From contig LBWY01000002.1 of the NCBI GenBank assembly GCA_000995135.1, forward strand, positions 1 to 39,017: a DNA stretch of 39,017 nucleotides, in the 5' to 3' direction. Shown in pieces: positions 32,739 to 39,017 of this stretch. A program made the translations under genes and the position numbers. Positions within the stretch are counted from its first letter, which is position 1, and the number at the start of each line of letters is the position of its first letter. Source of the DNA: Parcubacteria group bacterium GW2011_GWE2_39_37. GTDB lineage: Bacteria; Patescibacteriota; Patescibacteriia; Patescibacteriales; GWE2-39-37. The notes under the pieces were generated by a model. That model ran no database searches, was not told where the DNA came from, and saw only the letters and a list, made by a program, of their open reading frames with translations.

Positions 32739-33995
32739 TTAAAATTTATTTAATAAATCAACGATGCGTTTTGCCGCCTTCAAATCGATATGGCGATCAG
32801 TTGGCAGATTTACTGATCTTTCTGCCAATTGCTCCGCCTTGGGACAACTACCTGCATTGTAATCAGTTTTTGAAAAGTCGATGTCGATTGGGGCAATTAC
32901 CGAATTATACCAATCACCTAAAATAACTCCGTTTATTTTACCATATGCGCGCAAAGCTCTAGCTTGCTCAGCCAATAAAGGATATCGTAAATAAATACAA
33001 TCTTCTTTTTTTATCTTATTCAACCAAGGCGAAACGATTTTTGCATTTTTTAAATTTCCATCATAATATTCAGCGATTTTTTTACGATGTTGATTGATTC
33101 GATCAGCATCTTTGAGTTGATTCAGCAGGATCCTGGCCAAAGAATGGGCATACTTAGCCGGATAAAAGCTGACTTGCTCACCCATCTTTTCTTCTTTATA
33201 AATTATTTTATTGATCAAATTGATTTTCTTGGCCAGGCCTAGAATCAACTTGCCCAAATATAGACTGTAGAAAAGTCTGCCTTTTAAAAAAATCGGGTAA
33301 TGCATCAAGTGCTGGATAGTCTTCCCGATTCTTGGCAATGGCAGATTATCCTGATAACTTTTTAAAGCTTTGCTGATTTCTTCATTATCAGTAATTACTG
33401 CCCCGCCTCTGACACTGGATATCACTTTGTCTGCGCCAAAGCTCAGGATAGCCGCATCACCGAAGGTGCCGACAAATTGACCATTATATTTAGCGCCGAA
33501 CGCGTGAGCACAATCTTCAACAACGAATATATTATTATTTTTCGCAATCTGCATCACTTGGTCCATCGGGCATGCTAAGCCAAAAGTGTGTTGGACTAAA
33601 AGAGCTTTTGATCTGGCAGAAATCTTTTTTTCTAAGTCTGCGACACTTAAATTAAAATCATCGTTTACATCCAGATATACCGGAGTCGCCCCTGTCCATT
33701 TGATCGCATTGACCACTACCATGCAAGTGTAAGCCTGCACTAATACCTCATCTCCTGATTTTACCCCCAATGCCTTCAGGATGAAATATAACGCGGAACG
33801 GCCGCTATCAAAGGTATAACAATGCTTGATATTGAAATATTTTTCTATTTCCCTTTCGACAACACTGACATTGTTGCCGCGTCTAATAAAAAACCATTTC
33901 CAGGGTAACACTAAAAATGACACTGCCAACAGCGTATCTCTCAATGTTAAATTAGGTGAAAACCCAGTAAAAATTGTTTTTTTAAATATATTCAT
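32739..33995 (-). CDS. DegT/DnrJ/EryC1-family PLP aminotransferase
   Basis: A sugar-aminotransferase family protein (418 residues) that uses pyridoxal phosphate. The catalytic lysine is in LSFGADKVISSVRGGAV; FDSGRSALYFILKALGV near residue 62-78 and VVEDCAHAFGAKYNGQ (with the PLP-contacting Asp) support the fold. The N-terminus has a short hydrophobic stretch (LLAVSFLVLPWKWFF), perhaps peripheral to the membrane. Such enzymes usually aminate nucleotide-linked keto-sugars. No partner sugar-nucleotide enzymes are in the window. It overlaps the murF stop by one base. Confidence 0.88.
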   Translation of the reverse strand: MNIFKKTIFTGFSPNLTLRDTLLAVSFLVLPWKWFFIRRGNNVSVVEREIEKYFNIKHCYTFDSGRSALYFILKALGVKSGDEVLVQAYTCMVVVNAIKWTGATPVYLDVNDDFNLSVADLEKKISARSKALLVQHTFGLACPMDQVMQIAKNNNIFVVEDCAHAFGAKYNGQFVGTFGDAAILSFGADKVISSVRGGAVITDNEEISKALKSYQDNLPLPRIGKTIQHLMHYPIFLKGRLFYSLYLGKLILGLAKKINLINKIIYKEEKMGEQVSFYPAKYAHSLARILLNQLKDADRINQHRKKIAEYYDGNLKNAKIVSPWLNKIKKEDCIYLRYPLLAEQARALRAYGKINGVILGDWYNSVIAPIDIDFSKTDYNAGSCPKAEQLAERSVNLPTDRHIDLKAAKRIVDLLNKF

Positions 33996-35569
33996 TAGCT
34001 TTTTAATTCATTAAGCACTGAACCCGGCATTCTATTCTCCAATAGAATGATTGATCTAGTCGTTTTCGATTGTTGTATAAGCTTCAATAACTCATCGGGG
34101 CTAAAACAGGAAATGATTTTTATTTTTTCACCTGCGCCTTTTTTCAGATCTGCTTCAGAATCCCTGGATATGACAATCAACTCATCTGCATTCTTTGCTA
34201 TTTCGGCGCCAATTTTTTGGTGTAGCTCTGAACTTTTTTCACCAAGCTCGAGCATACCACGAGTGATAACCAATTTTCTATAATCAGAAGAGTAATTTTT
34301 TAAAATATTTATTGCTGCCAAAAAACCGTCTGGATTAGAATTGTAGCTATCATCAATAACAACACTTTCTCCATATTTTAAAGCCCTCAAAGTTCCTTCC
34401 GGAGCTTCGAGCTTTGCTACTTGTTCGATAATTTCTTGATTGTTAAATCCCAAAGTCTTGGCAATAATTACGACCGGCGCGATATTCATCACGTTGTGCT
34501 GGCCGAGAACTTTTGCTTCAAGATGTAAATTTTCTTTATCAAATTCGATATTGAAATTTATCTTCTCCTGATCTGTCTTTACATCAGCAATGTGTGCATT
34601 GGGGGCGAATAATGGATTCTGACCGAAAGTTTTATATTCACATTTCAGCTTTGGCAGCAATTCGCGGCAATATTGATTATCGGAATTTGTGATTGCCAAG
34701 CCATCCGCCGGCAACGAATCCAACAATTCGAACTTTGCCTTTTGTGTTTTTTTGATATCGCCGAAAAGAGATAGATGCTGTTCATTGATCGCGGTTAAGA
34801 TACCTATCTTTGGCCTAACCATATCACAAATCTGTTTGATTTCCCCCATCCTGTACGCGCCCATCTCAACGATAAAAATATCAACCTTGCTAAAATCCGT
34901 CTTGGAAATGAATTTTGCGATTCCTATTTCTGTATTGATGTTTTTTGGCGTTGCAACAACATTATATTTTGCGCCAAGTATTTGTTTTAAATAATTTTTT
35001 ACCGTCGTTTTTCCAAAACTGCCTGTGATGCCGATAACCTTGACTTGCGGGTTGAGAAACATTTTCTTGCTTGCGATGATTATATAGGCACTCTTTATCA
35101 GCTTGGTCGGCAAATAAAATAAACCGACGATAAAAGTTAAGATAAAAAATCTAGAACAATATAATAGGAACATTATCTTCACGTCCTTCACTAAAAACCA
35201 AGCGGCAAATTCAATCAATACAGCTATGAAGACTATCAATAAAGCCTTGGCAGTTCTTTTGGGATATCTGATCTGTTTTTTTAATATTTTGTATATGATT
35301 CTCGATAATTCCAAAATCGTTAATAAAAGGACTGCGGGGAGAAAAATCGAAACTTTGAAAAAAAACAGAAAAATTAAAACGATAAAAAGACCTAGTCGAC
35401 CGCTGATCAAATAGCTTTTTAGAAATTCCTTGCCTTGTACGGTGGACAAGAAATCTTTAAATCTATCAAGACGATATTCTTTCAGCTGCCAGATATAGCC
35501 GAATTCTCCATAATCAAATAGAGCGACAATGAACCAAAGCAAGGTTGTAACTGCAAAAATCAAGCTCAT
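33995..35569 (-). CDS. murF: MurF-type Mur ligase with an N-terminal membrane domain
   Basis: MurF adds D-Ala-D-Ala to the peptidoglycan precursor. The Mur ligase part begins near residue 176 with the P-loop GITGSFGKTT (180-189), then ATPKNINTEIG, VEMGAYRMGEI, a central-domain block with NEQHLSLFG, and DDSYNSNPDGFLAAI, a MurF hallmark. Before it lie about 170 residues with roughly five hydrophobic helices (about 1-19, 56-73, 74-92, 107-125 and 131-152). Ordinary MurF is soluble and about 450 residues, so this is an added membrane domain. It shares a 4-base overlap with the hydrolase gene. Another Mur ligase activity cannot be excluded, but MurF is the best fit. Confidence 0.88.
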   Translation of the reverse strand: MSLIFAVTTLLWFIVALFDYGEFGYIWQLKEYRLDRFKDFLSTVQGKEFLKSYLISGRLGLFIVLIFLFFFKVSIFLPAVLLLTILELSRIIYKILKKQIRYPKRTAKALLIVFIAVLIEFAAWFLVKDVKIMFLLYCSRFFILTFIVGLFYLPTKLIKSAYIIIASKKMFLNPQVKVIGITGSFGKTTVKNYLKQILGAKYNVVATPKNINTEIGIAKFISKTDFSKVDIFIVEMGAYRMGEIKQICDMVRPKIGILTAINEQHLSLFGDIKKTQKAKFELLDSLPADGLAITNSDNQYCRELLPKLKCEYKTFGQNPLFAPNAHIADVKTDQEKINFNIEFDKENLHLEAKVLGQHNVMNIAPVVIIAKTLGFNNQEIIEQVAKLEAPEGTLRALKYGESVVIDDSYNSNPDGFLAAINILKNYSSDYRKLVITRGMLELGEKSSELHQKIGAEIAKNADELIVISRDSEADLKKGAGEKIKIISCFSPDELLKLIQQSKTTRSIILLENRMPGSVLNELKS

Positions 35570-36285
35570 AACTTATTTTCTATAAATTTAGAAATTATTT
35601 TATATAAATTTTCCGGCTGCTGAATATGCAAGCCATGATTACCTCCTTGTACTACCCGAAGCTCGGCATTAGGTATCTTTTCGGCAATTATTTTGCCTTG
35701 GCTTAATGATACATAACTATCTTCAGATCCCCAAATAACCAAAGATGGAATTTTTATTTGAGGCAAAAGATGGACCTGGCTTTGTCTGATTATTTTCTTG
35801 AAAATTTCTCTTTTGACGCCGGAGGTTTCTTCATAATCTGGTGAATCAGCCGCTTTATACAATACCCTTCTTGCAATTTTTTCCACTGGCCTTAGGATCG
35901 GCAATTTGAATATCATCTTCCCTACCGTTGCAATCATCTTGAAAATTATTCTTTTAAGGGTATAACTTGGTCGCAAGATTGCCGCTCCGCTCAAAATCAA
36001 AAGGGAAAATAAATCTGGATTAGTAGCTGTCAGATTGGCAGCTACTTGACCACCAAAAGAATGACCGAGCAAGATAGGTTTATGCAAATTTAAATCTTCA
36101 ACTTTCTTTTTGACGAACAAAGCATATTCATCAACTCCCCACACTTTATCCGGACATGGCAGATCACCAAAACAGGGCATGTCTATAAAAAACACCTCGA
36201 AATTATCTTTGGCTAGATCAATAAAATTCTGCCAAGATTTTCGATTACCTCCCCACCCCGGAATAATGATTAATTGTTGTTTCAT
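35566..36285 (-). CDS. Alpha/beta hydrolase
   Basis: A 239-residue alpha/beta-hydrolase-fold protein. The oxyanion region is IIPGWGGNRKSW, the nucleophile elbow is GHSFGG, the acid is in WGSEDSYVSL, and the catalytic His is in GGNHGLHIQQP. A cap of helices (residues about 105-165) is basic and hydrophobic (LKRIIFKMIATVGKMIFKLP), which suggests lipid-like substrates or membrane contact. The true substrate is not known. Its end overlaps the MurF-like start, and the PLD-like gene precedes it by 9 bases. Confidence 0.9.
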   Translation of the reverse strand: MKQQLIIIPGWGGNRKSWQNFIDLAKDNFEVFFIDMPCFGDLPCPDKVWGVDEYALFVKKKVEDLNLHKPILLGHSFGGQVAANLTATNPDLFSLLILSGAAILRPSYTLKRIIFKMIATVGKMIFKLPILRPVEKIARRVLYKAADSPDYEETSGVKREIFKKIIRQSQVHLLPQIKIPSLVIWGSEDSYVSLSQGKIIAEKIPNAELRVVQGGNHGLHIQQPENLYKIISKFIENKL

Positions 36286-36294
36286 TTTTGAAAG

Positions 36295-37338
36295 CTAAAG
36301 TATAGTATGAAATGGCCAAGTCAGAAGCTCGACAAATTTCTGCCAGATTGAGCGATTGCGCCACTCCTCGCCTACTAAATCTTCTGCCACTAATAAATCG
36401 TTGATGAAATGGTTTTTAAGTTCACCCACGAACATCCTATCTTCGGAAATCAGATTGGCCTCATAATTAAAAAGCAGACTTAAGTTATCCAAATTAGCGC
36501 TGCCAACTGACGCCCACTTATCATCAATGATCGCAATCTTGGTGTGCAACATACCATTTTTCAATCGATAAATTTTTATTCCCCATTTCAGTGCAAGCCC
36601 GAAATATGATCGGCCGGCAGCATCTACAAGCGGATGATCGGACTTTTCTGGAATAATTATTCTTACATCAACACCCCTTTTTACGGCTCGTCGCAAAATC
36701 AGAAAAAAATGCTGACTAGGCACGAAATACGGAGTGGTCAGATAGACATATTCCTTGGCTTGACGGATTGCATCATTAAGTCGGCGGTAAAAAAATCTTT
36801 GTCTGAAATGAGGTGAATTGGTATGAAAATGAAAATCGCCTTCTCTGCCAAAGTCTACTATTTCCCACATTTTTTCAAATGCCTGGGACATTTCTAGCAC
36901 GACCGGCCCGACAACTCTAACCTGTGCATCTCGCCAACCTTCAAGTTTTTTATCAATTCCGACTCCTCCGGTATAGCCGATTTCTGAATCCACGATTAAT
37001 ATTTTTTTATGATCACGAAAAAACCATGAAGTGAAATTTTTTAATCGCCACGGGCTGATCGGATTAAAAAATCTTATCTCGATTCCCTGCTTTTGTAGCT
37101 CGTTTGCAAAGACAGAATTATACAAACTGTAACTTCCCGCTGAATCACATAACAACCTAACCTTTACACCTTCTTTTACTTTAGAAATAAAAACATCAAA
37201 GAATTTTTTTCCAACCTCATCATTAACAAAAATAAATTGCTCAAAATCAATAGAAATTTTTGCAACAGCACAATCAGCAAGCATAGCTTCCCAAGCATCC
37301 TCAGAATTCAAATAAAATTTCCAATTTGTTTCTTGCAT
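36295..37338 (-). CDS. Phospholipase D family protein, cardiolipin synthase-like
   Basis: The two HKD motifs of the phospholipase D superfamily are present: H110-K112-D117 (DHKKILIVDSEIGYTGG) and H265-K267-D272 (LHTKIAIIDDKWASVGSANLD). The internal motif TTPYFVPSQ and the tandem arrangement fit bacterial cardiolipin synthases. Unlike ClsA it has no N-terminal transmembrane helices, so it resembles ClsB-type soluble or peripheral forms. Whether it makes cardiolipin or another phosphatidyl transfer product is not visible. It starts 4 bases after a small membrane-protein gene. Confidence 0.9.
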   Translation of the reverse strand: MQETNWKFYLNSEDAWEAMLADCAVAKISIDFEQFIFVNDEVGKKFFDVFISKVKEGVKVRLLCDSAGSYSLYNSVFANELQKQGIEIRFFNPISPWRLKNFTSWFFRDHKKILIVDSEIGYTGGVGIDKKLEGWRDAQVRVVGPVVLEMSQAFEKMWEIVDFGREGDFHFHTNSPHFRQRFFYRRLNDAIRQAKEYVYLTTPYFVPSQHFFLILRRAVKRGVDVRIIIPEKSDHPLVDAAGRSYFGLALKWGIKIYRLKNGMLHTKIAIIDDKWASVGSANLDNLSLLFNYEANLISEDRMFVGELKNHFINDLLVAEDLVGEEWRNRSIWQKFVELLTWPFHTIL

Positions 37339-37342
37339 TTTT

Positions 37343-37609
37343 TTAGGCTTTTGTTTTGTTCCACTTTTTAACCCAATAATACTTGATTTTATTCAATGAA
37401 ATAGTTGAAAGTATAAAGCCAATAACAGGTACGATAGCGTTAATCCATGGATTTACAACACTTATTGCCGTCAGATATAGCCCGATTACTAGATAGGTAA
37501 AAAGAACAATCATGGTTTTTCTAGTCCAGCTTGTTTCCCATGCCTTATCTGATTCCACGTTTTTATTTCGCTCTTCTATTTTACTTATTCTAGTTTCAAT
37601 ATTTTCCAT
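37343..37609 (-). CDS. Small two-helix membrane protein, 88 aa
   Basis: The N-terminal half is charged (ETRISKIEERNKNVESDK) and leads into AWETSWTRKTM, then two hydrophobic helices (about 32-49 and 54-72) and a basic end. From memory, small proteins with the AWETSWTRK motif and two helices are widespread in CPR and some other bacteria and have no assigned function. It lies 5 bases after the broken UMPH-1 gene and 4 bases ahead of the PLD gene, so it should be part of this operon. Confidence 0.8.
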   Translation of the reverse strand: MENIETRISKIEERNKNVESDKAWETSWTRKTMIVLFTYLVIGLYLTAISVVNPWINAIVPVIGFILSTISLNKIKYYWVKKWNKTKA

Positions 37610-37614
37610 AAATA

Positions 37615-38492
37615 TTAATGTATTAATAATTCTTTTAATAAAATATTAACAAAATCCATTGGTCCATCGTTTAATATCACCACATCAAAAGCTTGCTTGA
37701 AAGATTCTAAAATATGGTCCATTGTGCCGTCGTTTAAAATAATTATATCATAATTATTTTTAAATGCAGCCAATTCTCCTTGTGAGTTTTCATTTAAAAA
37801 ACCGATCTTGATCACATTGTCATATTCGAAGCCATTTAGCATGTCCGCATCGCCCAGGACATCACCCAAAAGTATCACATTTTTTCTATTTTCAATTTTT
37901 TTATAAAAAGAAAATTCTTTGACTGCTGAAAAATCCTTGTTAAAAGTATGGATTATGGGCTCTTTTACTCCGAGAGCCTTTTCATTTTTATCCCAGACAA
38001 ATTCATTTGAAGCAATATAAATGTTGTCATACAGCTTGGCGAATTTTTCTAAATATAATGCGATTGTTTCTGCACCGACTCCGGCTGAAGAAAGGATAAC
38101 AAGGGGAATCTTGTGTGAATATAGAAAATCAAAAAAATCTAAAGCTCCTGGTCTTAGAGCAATTTTTTTTGACTCTACAACATTTTTTAAATCTGTCTTG
38201 GTCAAGCCTGACTTAATGAGAAGTTGATAATGCAGAAACCACCACTCATGCATCAGTTTTTTCTTTTCTTCCGATAGGATTTTCGGATCTATTTCGATTA
38301 GATGATATTTATCATAAAGTCATCGCGAAGTATAGAAATCAATGATGTAATTTTTTGACCATCAACAAAGCAAGAAGTTAAAGTCTTATCAAAATCTGAA
38401 ACCACCTGGAGTTTTTCAACTCCATCAGCCATCATCCGTTGCTTAATTTCCTCCAACCGTTCTTGATTTGTGATGATTATGTTTTCTGGCAT
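37615..38492 (-). pseudogene. UMPH-1-type pyrimidine 5'-nucleotidase, split by frameshift
   Basis: The N-terminal part (38298-38492, 64 codons) carries the HAD nucleophile motif VVSDFDKTLTSCF and ISILRDD, then stops early. The next frame then continues without interruption from about 38310 as DKYHLIEIDPKIL, MHEWWFLHYQLL, LVILSSAGVGAE and ILLGDVLGDADM, which are UMPH-1 (HAD-type pyrimidine 5'-nucleotidase) motifs. The break is near 38300-38322, and about a dozen residues expected there seem to be missing. The C-terminus has a tandem repeat (DIIILNDGTMDHILESF then DVVILNDGPMDFVNILL). It may be a true pseudogene, a sequencing error, or a programmed frameshift. Confidence 0.85.
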
Positions 38493-38516
38493 ATAGTATC
38501 TACCTAAATCATAAAT

Positions 38517-38634
38517 GTGTCATCCTGAACTCGTTTCAGGATCAGGTGGATTATTGTATTACTATGATATATTATGCTTATTAAGAAAATCAACGTGATC
38601 CCGTATCTCCGCTCCGCTACTTACGGGATGACAC
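38517..38634. repeat. Repeat element bounded by GTGTCATCC inverted ends
   Basis: GTGTCATCC (38517-38525) and its exact complement GGATGACAC (38626-38634) flank about 100 bases. Inside are two smaller hairpins: CCTGAA/TTCAGG at 38524-38540, and ATCCCGTA/TACGGGAT at 38598-38605 and 38622-38629. The wording GTCATCCTGAACTCGTTTCAGG is one I recognise from repeats in several CPR and other bacterial genomes. The element lies between the small Cys-rich protein gene and the UMPH-1 gene. Confidence 0.65.
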
Positions 38635-38640
38635 AGGAGA

Positions 38641-38829
38641 TTATTTCAATATAGTTAATTTCAGTTTTTCAACGTCTTCATTTGCTTCAATAAATTCACC
38701 CTTTCCCAATTTGTATAACAGAGGAATAACTCCGCATTTTACACATTCTCCCCAATTACACTTATTACCATTCTTCTTGGATAATTCTTTACAAATTGCA
38801 ATTTCTTTTTCAAAAGTTTCAATATCCAT
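38641..38829 (-). CDS. Small Cys-rich protein, 62 aa
   Basis: An acidic 62-residue protein with CNWGECVKCGVIPLLYKL at its centre and another Cys nearer the N-terminus (AICKELSKK). The close Cys-x4-Cys-x2-Cys spacing suggests metal or Fe-S binding. From memory, similar small proteins with CNWGxCxxCG are scattered through CPR genomes without known function. It starts with an ATG and lies beside the repeat element, separated from the UMPH-1 gene by 148 bases. Function is unknown. Confidence 0.7.
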   Translation of the reverse strand: MDIETFEKEIAICKELSKKNGNKCNWGECVKCGVIPLLYKLGKGEFIEANEDVEKLKLTILK

Positions 38830-38894
38830 ATAAATGATTTAATTTAAATTCCACTTTGCCCACAAACATATTCATTCAGCTGAAAACACCCCAT

Positions 38895-38919
38895 AATCTC
38901 CTCCATAAGGAGAGGGGGA
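38895..38919. repeat. CTCCTCCATAAGGAG hairpin in the gap before 38829
   Basis: A short hairpin CTCCT/AGGAG with a five-base loop, flanked by a G-run, sits in the 91-base gap between the partial upstream gene and the Cys-rich gene. On the minus strand it reads CCCCCTCTCCTTATGGAG, similar to repeats seen in many CPR genomes. It is partial and could be chance. Confidence 0.3.
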
Positions 38920-38920
38920 A

Positions 38921-39017
38921 TTACCACCTTACAACTACTAAATGACTGTCTTCCAGGGCTTCATTCTCATGATAGCTATCAGAATAAACCAAATAATCCC
39001 CCGGCTCTAACAAAATT
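38921..39017 (-). CDS. C-terminal end of an unidentified protein (5' end outside window)
   Basis: The minus strand enters the window in an open frame whose last residues read ILLEPGDYLVYSD, then SYHENEALEDSHLVVVRW, followed by TAA. About 32 codons are visible. The wording does not match any family I can name with confidence. It precedes the Cys-rich gene by 91 bases. The direction agrees with every other gene in the window. Confidence 0.5.
   Translation of the reverse strand, partial: ILLEPGDYLVYSDSYHENEALEDSHLVVVRW

Noticed and set aside
1-39017. CRISPR array, prophage or insertion sequence
   Set aside because: No regular repeat-spacer pattern, integrase, transposase or phage gene is present.
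1-39017. Recoded TGA (Gracilibacteria/SR1 code)
   Set aside because: TGA ends several genes at expected places, for example mreD and the hydrolase, with tight overlaps to the next start.

Overview
The window looks like a chromosomal segment from a Candidate Phyla Radiation (Patescibacteria) bacterium, probably from the Parcubacteria side. The reasons are low GC, very tight gene packing, short versions of housekeeping proteins (HrcA, ProRS without its editing insert, a 350-residue acetate kinase), several small proteins of a type I associate with this group, and palindromic GC-rich repeat elements in the gaps. TGA acts as an ordinary stop, so the Gracilibacteria/SR1 code is unlikely. This lineage call is inference; no rRNA gene is present to confirm it. 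Every gene I can support is on the minus strand, so transcription runs from high to low coordinates. No gap between genes exceeds about 205 bases.

Region layout in transcription order. (1) 39017-29318: the tail of an unidentified gene, a small Cys-rich protein, a broken UMPH-1 5'-nucleotidase, a small membrane protein, a phospholipase D/cardiolipin synthase-like protein, an alpha/beta hydrolase, a MurF with a membrane domain, a DegT-type aminotransferase, a FemAB-type transferase, CorA, an HD phosphohydrolase, a deoxyribosyltransferase-like protein and a nucleotidyltransferase. From the PLD gene down they are nearly contiguous and mix envelope building with nucleotide handling. (2) 29113-26012: secD and secF, where SecD carries a large parvulin-like insertion; a strong terminator follows. 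(3) 25822-20085: proS, mreB, mreC, mreD and mrdA (PBP2), with a good promoter before proS and a terminator after mrdA. This is the rod-shape elongation module.

(4) 20010-12879: a CIRCE operator, then hrcA, grpE, hsp20, dnaK, a DUF3467 gene, dnaJ, two unknown genes and an HtrA protease. This is a complete HrcA-controlled protein quality-control block. (5) 12812-8461: a Gld-like ABC system (ATPase, ABC-2 permease, GldG-like protein), a thioredoxin-like protein and a DUF4340 protein, closed by a strong terminator. (6) 8373-3697: a PfkB-type sugar kinase, PduL phosphotransacylase and acetate kinase (acetyl-CoA to acetate plus ATP), then the lipid II flippase murJ and an unknown gene. (7) 3550-1: a short ORF copying the start of lepA and fused to a palindromic repeat, then lepA, a 36-residue membrane peptide, and recJ running off the window.

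The most unusual items are the SecD-parvulin fusion, the duplicated lepA start joined to a palindromic element, the CIRCE operator with a perfect -35 hexamer in its spacer, the acetate kinase with altered active-site motifs, and the membrane-anchored MurF.
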